Below are positions 1 to 11,660 of a stretch of DNA of 64,000 nt, piece after piece. Source of the stretch: Gymnopus androsaceus JB14 (Eukaryota; Basidiomycota; Agaricomycetes; Agaricales; Omphalotaceae); contig ML769465.1 in NCBI GenBank assembly GCA_009733575.1, forward strand, positions 4,339-68,338. The letters run 5' to 3'. Position numbers and translations under genes: made by a program. The notes below the pieces were generated by a model. That model made no database searches. It was not told where the DNA came from and saw only the letters and a program-made list of their open reading frames with translations. Position 1 is the first letter of the stretch, and each line of letters begins with the position of its first letter.

Positions 1-395
1 TGAGAGTGAGTTAGGCAAAAGCCTCAGTGTTTGCAATGGAGGCAGTGACAAGCCTTTGTGCTTAAGATCAAGTTAGTCACAAGGCTCAGTGCTTGAGATG
101 GAGCTAGTCCACAAGACTTTGCACTTGGGACAAAGCTAGTCACAAGCCTTAGCACTTGAGATGGAGATAGCCACAAGTCATAGTGCTTGAGATGGAGGTT
201 TCACAAGCCTCAGTACTTGAGATAGAGGTAGTGATAAGCCTTAGTGCTTGAGATGGAGTTAGTCACAAGTGGTAGAGCTTGGAGTAAGGCAGGTTGCAAG
301 CCTTAGTGCTTGAGATGGAACTTGTAAGAAGATATGATACTTAAGATGGAGCTAGTCACAAGCCTTAGTGCTTGAGATGGTGCTCATCACATTGT
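1..395 (-). repeat. 31-bp satellite, left arm (inverted orientation)
   Basis: Degenerate tandem units read as CACAAGCCTTAGTGCTTGAG followed by ATGGAGCTAGT. This is the reverse complement of the array to the right. Units diverge by point changes and small indels. The orientation flips near position 390, between 'gatggtgctcatcacattg' and 'tctcaagtacggagcttgtg'. The array runs off the window start, so its full length is unknown. No coding potential is visible. Confidence 0.88.
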
Positions 396-461
396 CTCAA
401 GTACGGAGCTTGTGACTGGCTCTATTTTAAGTGCAAAGGCTTGAGACTGGCTCTATCCCAA
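396..461 (+). repeat. 31-bp satellite, short right-arm segment before the insertion
   Basis: About two units in the GCTTGTGACTGGCTCTATCT orientation. The last unit is interrupted after 'ctctatccca' by the CATCAG element at 462-1732 and resumes at 1733 with 'aagtgcaaaggcttgtg'. Confidence 0.85.
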
Positions 462-852
462 CATCAGCAAAACCTGGGCAATGGCCATAGAGGCCATAGC
501 AATCTATAGGAAGCCATAGCAGGTCACAGCAGCCATAGTGCTATGAAATGCTATGGCTTCCTATGAGATTACCGAGCACGCAAACTAGCTGTCAGTCTCT
601 CCCACCAATGCTATATAGCATCGATGCATCGGCATTATAACTTCCCCAAGTTCCCTTCCTTTCCTCCCCCAACTTCCTTTTTTTCCAAGTCAAAGCTCCG
701 AGTTGCTTTAGTTTGGATGTCCTTGGTAAGTGTCACCCTTGGACTTTATTTGATATATCTAATTAAGCATCGGTAGTGTTACCATTTGGTATTTACAGTA
801 CTATGTACTATAGCTTCGTTTACACTATGTAGTTGTACTTTTTGACTCGCTA

Positions 853-1518
853 CATCAGCAAAACCTGGGTGGTGGTCATAGCAGCCATAGCAAGCTATAG
901 CAGGCCATAGCAGCCATAGTTCTCTACAGAACTATGAGGTGCTATAAGGTGCTATGAGCTCCTGTGGGGTTGTTGAATATTTGCGCCAACTGTCAAACTT
1001 GTTTCGACATCTCATCATCTGTCATTCAACTCCGCGGGTGCCGGTGGGCACTATATAAGAGTCGACGCGCATCATTGCAACGTCGTAACATCAACTTCTT
1101 TCCCTCCAAGATTCTTCCAACGGTGAGTGCCTGCTTTCTTTCAAGTATTCTACTAACAGGCATTGCCAGCAGTCATCACTCATGAGTAGTAACAATAGTA
1201 GTATCACTACATTAGTACTGTGTGTAGAAATCATTATACTAGTCTCGCTACATTGTACTAGTACTACAAATGAGTCAATAAATTATTTTAATGATTATCT
1301 GTAGTCTTGCAATGGTTTCGCACAAGTCTCGCAAGCCAGGAGAACAATTCAAATGAATAATATATTTTGTGATCTCCGTCGCTCTTATAGCATTCCATAG
1401 CACTTCATAGCAATCCATAGCTCTGGACAGAGGGTACCCTTGCTATGGCTGCTATGAGTGCTATGAGCGCTGCGCAGAACTGGACAGTTCTGTGCAGCAC
1501 ACCCAGGTTTTGCTGATG
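853..1518. mobile_element. CATCAGCAAAA element, inner nested copy
   Basis: The same ends as the outer copy (CATCAGCAAAACCTGGGT at left, CACCCAGGTTTTGCTGATG at right), flanked by TA on both sides (851-852 and 1519-1520). CATAGCAGCCATAGC words lie near the left end and CATAGCACTTCATAGC words near the right end. The centre (about 970-1380) is unrelated sequence with a TATA-like box. Confidence 0.75.
1051..1135 (+). promoter_or_regulatory. TATA-box-like core inside the nested element
   Basis: CTATATAAGAG at 1051-1061 is followed by a C/T-rich stretch and, about 70 bases downstream, by AACGGTGAGTGCC, which resembles a splice donor. A similar order (tatatagc near 613, C/T-rich run, TTGGTAAGTGTC near 725) occurs in the outer element. 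This could be a promoter plus first-exon end carried by the element. No transcript evidence is available. Confidence 0.28.
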
Positions 1519-1732
1519 TATGCTTACTACAGTACCATGGCCGTTGACAATATGATATGATTTTATTATTATTTCTTTTGTCTTGCAACTAAGTGAGGGA
1601 ATTGATTCCGAAAGCAGTCATACATTCAGTTTTCAATCGAAACTGCCCTGACAGATGTCATTTGCAAGAAATCCATAGCGACTTATAGCAATCCATAACA
1701 GCTCGGTCCAGTACACCCAGGTTTTGCTGATG

Positions 1733-3236
1733 AAGTGCAAAGGCTTGTGATTGGATTTGTCTCAAGTGTGAAGGCTTGTGACTGACTCTATCTCAAGTGC
1801 AAAGGCTTGAGACTAGCTTTGTATCAAGCATGAAAGCTAGAGAGTACAAGGAAAAATACCTCTGATATTCCAACAAAAGGTAGTCACAAGCCTTGGGTTT
1901 GAGATTGAACAAGTCCAAAGCTATAATGATTGTGATGGCTTGTGACTGGCTCTATCTCAAGCATGAAGGCCTGTGACTGGCTCAATCTCAAGGGCAAAGG
2001 CTTGTGACTACCTCCATCTCAAATACTGAGGCTTGTGACTACCTCCATCTCAAACACATAGGCTAGTGACCAAATTTGTCTCAAGTGCCTAGACTTTTGA
2101 CTAGCTCCATCTGAAGCATGAAGGCTTGTAACTGGCTCTATCTCAAGTGCAAAGGCTTGTGGCTGGCTTTATCTCAAGCAAAAAGCCTTGACACTGGCTT
2201 TGTCTCAAGTGTAAAAGTTTGTGACTGGCTCTATCTCAAGCACAAAAGCTTGTGACTGGCTTTGTCTCAAGCACAAAAGCTTGTGACTGGCTTTGTCTCA
2301 AGCACAAAAGCTTGTGACTGGCTTTGTCTCAAGCACAAAGGCTTGTGACTGGCTCTATCTCAAGTGCAAAGGCTTGTGACTGGCTTTATCCCAAGCACAA
2401 AGCCTTGAGACTGGCTTTGTCTCAAGTGCAAAAGCTTGTGAATGGCTCTATCTCAAGCATGGAGGCTTGAGACTGGCTTTGTCTCAAGTGCAAAGGCTTG
2501 TGACTGGCTCTATCTCAAGCACAAAGCAAGCCTTCATGCTTGAGATAGACCCAGTCACAAGCCTTCATTCTTGAGATAGAGCCTGAGGCTTGTGACTAGC
2601 TTCATCTCAACCATTGAGGCTTGTGACTACCTCCATTTTTACTGCTAAGGCTTGTGACTAGCTCCATCTCAAGCACTGAGGCTTGTGACTAGCTTTATTG
2701 CAAGTGCTAAGGCTCATGACTACCTCCATCTCAAGCACTGAGGCTTGTGACTACCTCCATCTCAAGTATTCAGGCTTGTGACTAACTCTATCTCAAGTAC
2801 TACGACTTGTAACTAGCTTCATCTCAAGTGCCTAGACTTGTGACTACCTCTATCTCAAACACTGAGGCTTGTGACTACCTCCATCTCAAGTGTTAAGGGT
2901 TGTGACTAGCTTTGTCTCAAGTGTGAAGACATGTGACTACCTCCATATTTACAGCTAAGGCCTGTGACTAGCTTGATCTCAAGCACTAAGGCTTGTCACT
3001 AAGTCCATCTCAGACACTGAGGCTTGTGACTAGCTTTATCTCAAGTGCTAAGGCTTGTTACTAGCTTTGTCTCAAGTGCTACAGCTTGTCACTAGCTTCA
3101 TATCAAACACTAAGGCTTGTGACTAGCCTTATCTCAGGGGCAAAGGCTTGTGACTACCTCCATCTCAAGCACTAAGCCTTCTAACTTGCTCTGTCTCAAG
3201 TACTATGGCTTATGATTGTGACTTTCTCCATCTCAA
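1733..3236 (+). repeat. 31-bp satellite, main right arm
   Basis: About 45-50 degenerate units of 31 bp, for example CAAGCACAAAAGCTTGTGAC plus TGGCTTTGTCT. Three near-identical units stand together around 2240-2340. Other units carry CTCCATCTCAAGCACTGAGG. Each unit contains CAAGC...GCTTG, a short internal palindrome. Around 2525-2580 a short stretch flips to the opposite orientation. The array fades into unique AT-rich sequence after about 3236. Confidence 0.9.
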
Positions 3237-3419
3237 TTTTAAATTCATGTCAAATATCTCTAAATGCACATATTTACTGAGGTACTGGTATTCACTCTGT
3301 ATTGAATCTTTCAATGTGACAAACAATCTTTTTGCCCTCCACTCTTCATTTACTGTACTGTTTACTCTCAGAACATATAATTTCCTTTTCTGAGCCTGTA
3401 CACTTTCCTTCCTCTCCCT

Positions 3420-4470
3420 ATTATTCTTTCAAACTTATACTTAAACCTACCTGTCAGTTGCAATGAATCCTCTCCTTACCTTACTTCTACCTTGCAAGTT
3501 TCCTGTAACTCTCCTCTATTCCTACCCCCTAGTGCTTTCAATTACCATAACTTACAGTTGCACCTCCAGGTAACTTCTTGTGTGACCAATAATCCTCCTG
3601 TAAGTTTCCTTATAAGTTTGTCAATCTTATGTTTAACTTACTGATATTAAACTAAGTACTATGTAAAATTACCATTTTTAATCCAACTTATAATAATAAT
3701 ATTACTGTCTATAAACTTTATTGTAAATTTCCTGTAAGTTATTTGTATCATTACTGCAGGTAGTATAAATTGCTTGAAACTTACAGGTGGAATTACAGCC
3801 AACTTCTTGTTTAACAAGATCACTGCAAGTTGCCTGCATCATTATTGTAGTTGGTGTAAATTACTCAAAACTTACAGTTAGAATTACAGGTAACTTCTCA
3901 TGTGACATGTTCCCTCTGTAAATTTCCTGTAAGTTGCTTGTATCATTACTGTAAGTTGTCTAAATTACTGGAAACTTACAGGTAAACTTACAGTTAACTT
4001 TTTGTGTGACACAATCACTCTGCAAGTATCCTAGTAAGTTGACCATGTTACAATGATATTACAAGTAATAACAATAACTGTAAGTTTACTGTAATTTACC
4101 CCAAAGTTTTACTATAAATTGTCCAAGTTACAGGAAAATTTTGGCTAGCTTACAGAAGAATTTTTGTGTGACAAAATCACCCTGTAAATTTCCTATATGT
4201 ATCCAATCTTACAAAGATATTACAGGGAACAAAAAATCCCTGTAAGTTTCTTGTAAGTGAAAGCAGCTTACAGTAAAACTTCTTATGTGACAAAATAACT
4301 TCATAAGTTTCCTGTAGGTAATGTATGTTACAGGAATCTTACTAGAAAAAAATTTTCCCTGTAAGTTCCATGTAAATCTAAAATTTACAGGAAACTTCTG
4401 TAGAAATCCGGTCCCCATAAATTTACTGTAAGTTTCCCATAAGTCACAAATCTTATGGGGTTTTGCACCC
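3420..4470. repeat. AT-rich degenerate repeat built from CTGTAAGTTT / AAACTTACAG words
   Basis: The words CCTGTAAGTTTCCTG, AACTTACAGG and TGTGTGACAAAATCAC recur in both orientations with a loose period of about 100-140 bp. There is no conserved long reading frame. I saw no clear terminal inverted repeat that would define an element. Confidence 0.6.
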
Positions 4471-4971
4471 GGTGAAAAGAGAAAGTTAACTTCAAGTTGA
4501 GCAGAGTTGATGTCAATTATTCTCTTCTCAAACCATGCATACCTAGCCACCCAGTTATCATTGTTTCTGGGATTTTGTGCTTCATGTATATCAACATGCC
4601 CAGGGATATCTGAATTGAACATACATGTAGATCTGATGAGTATTGATATACTAATATGATATAGAGTAAAGTGCCTCATAGCACGTGGCCGGTCAAAGCT
4701 GTACATACCAACCACCAGAAATATTTCTGGGATTACAGAGCTAGGGTCTTTAAAGTGAACTACATTCAAGTTTCATGGTATAAGCTTAGGAGGCAACACA
4801 ATCCTCAATGAATCTGAATCAGCTTCACATGAAGAGCTTCCAAATTCCTTGCTCGTGAATGCTCTTGTGAATACTGAACATTTGAATTGTTATAATTAGC
4901 CCTAAATGAGATCTCTATTTAAGAATTCTTATGAATGGGTGCGCACACTCTTTTCACAGTGGGGCAAGCAC
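4471..4971. other. unassigned interval
   Basis: No gene supported. A patch around 4682-4712 (cacgtggccggtcaaagctg) resembles the end of repeat unit X at 57330-57360 and 63557-63587, so part of this may be an old X-type remnant. Open frames here overlap the degenerate repeat and have no recognisable domain. Confidence 0.4.
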
Positions 4972-4973
4972 TA

Positions 4974-5238
4974 CAGTGATGGCCAGATCAAATCCACACC
5001 CCCGGATTTGGAAACCGCTTATGTCACCGATACTCAAGCCAATACTGGTGTCACAAATGGGTTTGCGTCCTGCTCATTATGGTACATAAGGTACAAAAGG
5101 ATGGCCCAACACTTGGTAGGCATTATTGTAGCAGAATGGAGCCCTGTAGGCTTTTTTGTTGTTTGGGCATTGCTAGGGAGATGGACTTAAGCGCCGGTGA
5201 CATAATCCAGGGGTGTGGATTTGATCTGGCCATCACTG
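4974..5238. mobile_element. Tc1/mariner-type MITE with TA target duplication
   Basis: Terminal inverted repeats match perfectly over the 29 bases inside the TA: the left begins CAGTGATGGCCAGATCAAAT and the right ends ATTTGATCTGGCCATCACTG. TA flanks both sides (4972-4973 and 5239-5240). CAGT-starting ends with TA duplication are typical of the Tc1/mariner superfamily. At 265 bp there is no room for a transposase. Confidence 0.82.
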
Positions 5239-5240
5239 TA

Positions 5241-7072
5241 TATGCACAACTGCAATTGAACCCAGCATCTCCAACAGGTGGAACAAATTCAATTGGAAGT
5301 GGTTGTCACCATGACCATGATGAGTTAGATTTGTGCTGGGTATGAAAACCGACCAAACAACAATCACCCCAATCAGATACAATCCAAAAGGTCTAATTTA
5401 ATGCGAGGAAGGAGGTTGTCGAAGGTTCCCTCAACTACTAATTGATTTGAAGAGAAAAGCGCTTGACAGTTGGCACAGACAGTGCGAGATGAACAAGGTT
5501 TATATTTGGAGGGAGGTTTTGAAAAGCCAACTAACGGACAACAATGCGCTGAACTAATCGAGGGGGAAAGCAAACACCAAAGCACGGGTCAAGTACGCCA
5601 ACTCAACAAACAACTTTGTGTATCTCGGGAGCCTTTATGTCACCGCGCAATGATACTCCAACTCTCAGGGAATCCCGCAAGTTACCTAACAAGCTTATAC
5701 AACCATCACGCAAGTCACTTGAGTAGGCGTTTTTAACACACTCAGTGAAGAGCGGGCAAGGGGTAGAATCTGTTGGTAAAGCTAGGTAACACTCCGAGAA
5801 GCTTCCTCCCTAAAACTAGACCAAGCCGAGACTTGGGTCCAAGACCTTTCCTAATCAACAATGGGCTCATTGAGGTGTGCATGTTAGGCTCCACCTGTGG
5901 TCCTAAGACTGATGTGACCTCCCTTTGAGATGAAAACCAGGAATGCTCAACTTAATAGCCAGGAAGTAGAATGAACAGCCTCAGTATTATCAAGGTTACA
6001 AGAAGGCCACCTGTTTCAAAGGTTGCAGAGGACAATGCAGATGCGTCTGAGCATGTACGAATCACTACAGGTCCTAAGATAGAACTGCATTTCAGGTATC
6101 AAGTCTAACTTGTTATTCCGAGATAGAATAGCTACCCTTATATACTGAGCGAGATAGGATGAAACAGAGTAGTAAAATAGAAAAAGATAAATAATGTCCA
6201 TATATGCGTGTATACTATGATTTTGCCTTGATGTTTCCCTGCCTCATTTGTTTGTCTTCCTTGATTGGGTCGACTTTTGGGATTTTTGGTCCAAATTGAC
6301 TCGAGTCATTTGCCTTTTTACAAGGCTCGCCAGTTCCTTTAGCAAAACAGCCCTCAGAAGTATTTCTATGTTTTTCCTCACCAATGGGAGACTGGTTATT
6401 ATCCCCAGTTCCGCGCGGTCTCAAGTCTAGATGCATGGTAGCATATGGATCTCGGTAAAACGCTGAGGCTCAGATAGAAACACTCCTTGGTCCTTCCATG
6501 CTCTAGAAGTAGCTACAGCAAGTGGGTCATGTGGCCGCATTGGATTGCCGTGGCTATCTGCCTGGGCACTTTCCAGCAAGCGTCAACTTTGAGGGCACAT
6601 GTTATGGTACTCCCTCATCTCAGTCCACCTTGCTTTATTTAATAAACTTGAGTGTTGTGTAGACTCCTTGGTGAGCTGGTTGCGGAAGCAATGCCTCATT
6701 AAGACTTTGATCCCTTGGGTATATCCTTCAAAGACCTAGCCTAGTATAACTGGTATGTGGGCTCATCTATCTGCCTCAGTCAGCAACTTGTTATCCAACA
6801 AGCTTGCCTCGCTACACCATACTGCGCATAGGACTTTGATTGAGGCGCATTCACAAAGTTAAGTATGGTACCATTGCGCATACCGTTACTCTGCAACCTC
6901 TTGGGTAGAATAGGTCCTCGGTAGATTTTAACTATCAGCTCGGGCTCACTATAGTTCTCTTATTGACTGTGTTTTGTTACAAACAGAACATAGGATTATT
7001 GGTTCTGTGCAGTTCTAGCCTTAGCCAAAAAATCGGCATATCAACTGACTACACACTGTGTCATATGCCTAC
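5241..7072. other. unassigned interval upstream of the Copia element
   Basis: No gene, RNA or repeat that I can support. Short open frames (for example around 5470-5736) show no domain and lack conserved codon structure. The sequence is moderately AT-rich. It could be the flank of older, unrecognisable transposon insertions. Confidence 0.4.
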
Positions 7073-7077
7073 AATAC

Positions 7078-7439
7078 TGTTGGAATATCAAAGGTAAATA
7101 TATCTTATTGAACTATACATGGAACACTTTCTTGTAGTCTCCACTTGTTTGTATCACCATCCCATGCACTCCACTATTATTGTCTCGCAGACTCCACTCA
7201 GTCTCTCGCCATAGCCACTTGCTCTCTTGTAGTACCCACTTTACCGTATGGACAGTAGCCACAAGTATTCATGCAGTAGCCACCTGCCCAATATATCATT
7301 TGTACTTAGGACTGTATATAAGCTTAGGTACTATACCCTGTAATAACACCATTGTCCCCCATTGATCTGTGTGATTGTACTACTAAGTCCTGTGTGGACT
7401 TACTGCTGCTACTTCCTATTTAGGAATATAACTCTAACA
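7078..7439 (+). repeat. Copia 5' LTR
   Basis: 362 bp, TGTTGG...CTCTAACA. It contains a TATA-like 'ctgtatataagcttagg' near 7312. The 3' part (CCCCATTGATCTGTGTGATT onward) recurs as a fragment at 59031-59118. Confidence 0.95.
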
Positions 7440-7456
7440 GGTTATGGGCCCTGGCC
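7440..7456 (+). promoter_or_regulatory. Copia primer-binding site (initiator-tRNA-Met half-molecule type)
   Basis: GGTTATGGGCCCTGGCC directly abuts the 5' LTR. From general knowledge, GGTTATGGGCCC is complementary to the anticodon-arm region of eukaryotic initiator tRNA-Met (GGGCCCAUAACC), the internal priming mode known from Drosophila copia, rather than to a tRNA 3' end. Confidence 0.75.
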
Positions 7457-7494
7457 TTAACTATTGACACATCATATTGCCATAACCCTTGTTC

Positions 7495-9783
7495 ATGCCA
7501 CCCAGGCCAACTCCACCACCTCTACAGACTCAACAGGAGATTAAGGCATCGGAACAAGCACCACCACCAGTAACTCAACAATGCTCCATCGCATTGAAAC
7601 AAGCCAACTCATTGAGTAGCAAAGCTGTAACACCACAGCAGAGACAAGCACTGTTACCTCCCACAGATGACACTGTTCCTTGTAAAGGACACCCACACAT
7701 CTTTGACATCAACAAATTAGCCGATAGATATAAGCATCAAACCACTGGAAGGTGGAGCCAGTGCAACAAACAACATTGCCTAAACCGATACAACATACCC
7801 TGGACAGGTAAATTAGCAGATTTTGTGAAACCCATCACGAAAGAACATGAGGAAATTATCAGAACTCACTTACAACACATTGCTGACAACACAGACAACA
7901 ATGAAGAAGAGGATACTAAAGCACCTGTTGCTCAGCCTATTGCATCATCCTCACAACAGCATACTCCCGCTCCATTGCAATCACCTGCACCAAAATGCGA
8001 ACCTTCCCCATCTACACCTCCACAACCATCTCCACAGGGCACTGCACCCCAATTTCCATATTCAAATACAGAACCACCTTCTCCACACAGAACCCCATCA
8101 CCATCAGATCCCGGATCACCAGGCACTTTAATTGCTGATTCCAACGATGACAATGAGATGTCTAAAGCAGGAAAAGCCTTTGATAAGGTTACAACCTTAA
8201 AGTCAGATGGATCAAACTGGGACATGTGGAAAACTCAAGTGGAATTCACAGCCAGATCTATTGGCTATCAGCGTTATTTGGAATGGAATCCGCAACCTGA
8301 TCTTGCTCAAGGATCAGATGATGAACACAGGGGAAAGGATAGTGATTTGCTTAATGCAATTATTGGCAGGTTATTGGATGGGATATTCCAAAGGTATAGG
8401 CACTACAACAACACAAAGCAGTTGTGGGAAGATTTACTTGCTGATTATGATTCTAAAAATGCTCTCACTGAATCATTTTTACAAAGGCAACTTCACACTA
8501 TGCAATGCACAGACCCATCCAAGGTCAATAAACATTTGGACGACATGATCAACATCCGCGACGACCTCAAAACTAGGGGAATCGATATTAACAATGATAT
8601 ATTTGTCAACACCATCATGTCTTCTGTCCCCAACACCTTCAAAGCCACAATAAACGCATTGGCTGTTTTCTCCGCCAAAACAGACAAAAAGCTCAGTCCT
8701 GCAGAGCTCATCTCTACCATTCATGCTGAATCAATGGTACATCAAATGCAACATGATCACAAGAAGGAATCGGCAAACTATGCCGGTAACAGGGGAAGAG
8801 GAGGTTTCCAAGGCCGTGGAGGATCGACGAGTCACCAAGACTCCATTTGTTACAACTGTAGAGGTAAAGGACACTTTGGAAATCAATGTCCATTGGAGAA
8901 ACGCAGTCAGGCCAACAAGGCCAAGGAGACAAAAGCTCCTAAAGAGAAGCAGAAGAAGAAGTCAGATGGAAACTGGAGAGATAGGCTGAAGAACAACGAA
9001 GTGGCATCCTCATCTATGATTGAAGAAGTACCAGAGTCATCATGGGCAGCAATTGAAATTCCCGCTAAGCATGGGAATCTTGTTTTTGATTTTTCCAAAA
9101 TAGCTGATAAATTCGAATTGGCTCTTTCATCACCAAGCGATCAAAGCTGCATAGTGCAGAACATCAAAGTCAACACTCCGCCACCTCTTACTCTGAACAA
9201 TGAAGAGGAGGAAGAAGTATACATCAATGTTAATCTCTTTCCTTCCTTCAAATTTGAATATGACACTGAAGAAGGAGTTGGAAAACTTGATCACGCTTAC
9301 GCTGCAGCCCATAGTTACGGAGCAATTCTTTTTGACTCCAGATGCTCTACCCGCATGACGCCACTCACCACCAAACTCAGGAATCAAAGGGAGATTCCAA
9401 CACAAGTCATTCAGGCCACTAACACGGAAACCTTCACAGCAAACATCTCCAGCACACTCCATCTCAATCTTCCCACATACAGACATAAAGTCCAAACGCT
9501 AAAGCTCCATCACACCCTTTTATGTCCAGACACTCCCAACACACTTGTATCACTGGGAAAACTCGACAATGATGGTTACACCATCCATACCACAAATGGT
9601 AAAATGATGATCAGAGATTGCCAGGGGAAACTTGTGGGAGTTATCCCAAAGACTAATGGACTATACCAGATCCCATCGTGGGAACACACTTATTCGACTA
9701 AGATTGGCAGATTGGTATCTCTCTACGAGGCACACTGCATCTTAGGTCACATCAACTATGCTTACATGAAGCATATGTTCTGA
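7495..9783 (+). pseudogene. Copia gag and protease region, ends at the first in-frame TGA
   Basis: The ATG at 7495 is chosen; a TTG six bases upstream only extends the frame. A proline/glutamine-rich N-terminus is followed by a gag core (GSNWDMWKTQVEF near 8210 through SVPNTFKATINAL near 8660) typical of Copia-type gag (UBN2-like). A CCHC zinc knuckle CYNCRGKGHFGNQC lies near 8850-8890. The protease region near 9330 has DSRCS where DSGCS is usual, so a catalytic-loop glycine is lost. The frame reaches the integrase N-terminal His motif (AHCILGH) and then stops at TGA 9781-9783. The downstream frame continues in register, so this is a nonsense mutation in a once longer polyprotein. Confidence 0.9.
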
Positions 9784-10740
9784 GATAACCAGGTTCATGG
9801 AATTGGATTGGATCCAAAACAAATGGACAAACCAGAATGCTGCACTTGCATGCTTGGGAAAGCATCCAGGTATCCTATTGCTCAGGTGCAATCACCTTCC
9901 CGTGCAGAGAAATTTGGAGATATTTTCCACATAGATGTGTGGGGACCAGCACAAGTCAGGATGGTAAACCATTGCACTTACATGCTGACTCTAGTTGACA
10001 AAGCAACTGATTGGTTGGAGGAACCCCAAATGAAGTTGAAGGACAAGTCATTCGCACAGTACGTGGTTCTCCAAACAGGTCTCCAAACACAATATGGCAC
10101 AACTGTTAAAGTTCTCCACTCTGGTTGAGGGGGAGAATTTCTCAGTAATGAATTCACAGCATATCTGGAACATATTGGGACACAATGATGTCTCATGGTA
10201 CACAACACCCTGGAACACAATGGTATAGCAGAATGCATACATCGAACATTGCTTAACGCAGTTCAAAGTCTTTTAATCTCATCAGGACTCCCAAAATGGC
10301 TTTGGGGATTCATGATGAAATATGCGGTATATGTTTGGAATCAAATGCCAAAGAAAGCCATTGGAATGGCCACTCCATACGAAAAATGGTTTGGTATTAA
10401 ACCAGACATTACTAATCTTCACATCTTTGGCAGTATTGTTTATGTTAAACGAGAAAAGGAACCCAGTAAATTGGAACCACAGGCCCAGGAAGGATGCTGG
10501 ATAGGACTTGAACCCAAATCAAATGGTCACTACATCTACTGGCCAACACATCACACTGTCATGACAGAGAGGAATGTAGTTTTCTCTGACAGGCAGATCC
10601 AACCCATTGAAGGGGAGGATGGAAATTTGGGAAATTTAGAAACATCGGTCACTGAGTCAGAACAGCCTGTCATACCAGTTCCAGAAGAAATTGCCGAACC
10701 AATTGCACCAGACAAAGTATCTGGGAAACAAGTCAGATGA
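9784..10740 (+). pseudogene. Copia integrase region with three in-frame TGA stops
   Basis: It continues in the same frame as gag. The zinc-binding Cys pair is in CCTCMLGKASR near 9838. The core includes HIDVWGP (first catalytic Asp, near 9930). The second catalytic Asp region reads HSG then TGA then GGEF near 10120, so that Asp is replaced. NGIAE near 10210 carries the catalytic Glu. Stops TGA at 10126-10128, 10186-10188 and 10738-10740 all sit where an Arg CGA codon would fit the family. A Copia-type linker follows (from about 10600). Confidence 0.88.
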
Positions 10741-11660
10741 CCCACCAAGAAGATCAGGGATGTCATTGAAGGACTTGGAGAAGGAAGTGATGAGTTGCGA
10801 CATCTTACCACATCTCTAGGTCAGGTAACATCAGAAATCGAATCTGATCCTTTATCTGTTGCAGAAGCTATGCCACAACCTGACAGCTCCAAATGGTATG
10901 ATGCCATGAAGGATGAAATCTCCAGACTCCAGGAGCATGGAACCTATACAATTGTCACTCCACCTCCAGATGCAAATATTCTCACATCCAAATGGGTCTA
11001 TCAGACCAAGAAGGATGAACAAGGTCACATTACAGGACACCGAGCTCATCTTGTTGTATGTGGATTTAATCAGATCCCAGATGTTGACTACTTCCCAGAT
11101 GAAACCTTTGCATCTGTTGCGAAACTTGCATCAGCCCATGCTATACTCAGCATTGGAACTGAGAAGAGCATGATTATTCACCAAATGGATGTGAAATCAG
11201 CTTACCTTTACAGGAAATTGGACCACAATGAGTGCATTTTTATGAAGGCACCTCCAGGCATTGATATAGGGGTAAAACCAGGTCAAACTTTACGGCTTAA
11301 ACTCGCACTTTACGGACTTAAACAAGCCGGTCAACAATGGTACATGCGATTTAGGGAAATCATGACCCAACTAGGGTTTAAACGGTCTGATTTTGATCAT
11401 GCTGTTTTCTATTGCACTAATCCCTTCACCATCATTTTCATACATGTTGACAACATGACATTGGTTACTGAAACCCTGGCCATCATGGAGAAACTAAAGA
11501 AAGATATTGGGGCTATAATCGAAGTTGTTGATTCCGGAGAAATCCATTGGCTACTTGGGATTGAGATCCGAAGATCTCTCCATAACAGGACAATTCACTT
11601 ATCCCAGCAGTCATACATTGACACCATACTCTCTCGCTATGGATTCTTGGATATAAAGCC
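10741..11660 (+). pseudogene. Copia reverse transcriptase (RVT_2) remnant
   Basis: In register with the upstream frame. Motifs seen: SKWVYQTKKDEQG near 10990, QMDVKSAYLY near 11184, LALYGLKQAGQQWY near 11305, and the active-site box HVDNMTLVT near 11445. The usual (Y/H)VDDM has become VDNM, a GAC to AAC change that removes a catalytic Asp. LLGIEIRR near 11552 matches the end of the domain. The frame is lost beyond about 11660. Confidence 0.9.

Larger units (their letters stand above)
462..1732. mobile_element. CATCAGCAAAA element (CTATGGC-word subtype), outer copy inserted in the satellite
   Basis: The left end reads CATCAGCAAAACCTGGG and the right end CCCAGGTTTTGCTGATG, a terminal inverted repeat of about 17 bp. 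AA lies on both sides (460-461 and 1733-1734). Removing the element with one AA restores a normal satellite unit, which supports a 2-bp target duplication. The regions near both ends are dense in CCATAGC/GCTATGG words (480-560 and 1670-1700). A second element with the same ends is nested at 853-1518. No transposase is visible, so it looks non-autonomous. Confidence 0.78.

Noticed and set aside
1733..3236. CRISPR-like array
   Set aside because: The units are contiguous 31-bp satellites without unique spacers, in a eukaryotic context.
4209..4769. 186-codon minus-strand open frame
   Set aside because: It overlaps the degenerate CTGTAAGTTT repeat for half its length, has no recognised motif, and its composition follows the repeat words.
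7489..7494. Upstream start of the gag frame at a TTG
   Set aside because: ATG at 7495 is two codons downstream and is the natural start in a eukaryotic nuclear gene.
9781..10740. TGA as a reassigned or read-through sense codon in the Copia frame
   Set aside because: The residues implied are Arg, not Trp or selenocysteine, catalytic residues are also lost, and frameshifts follow. The host gene at 19.2 kb ends normally with TAA. Decay explains all.
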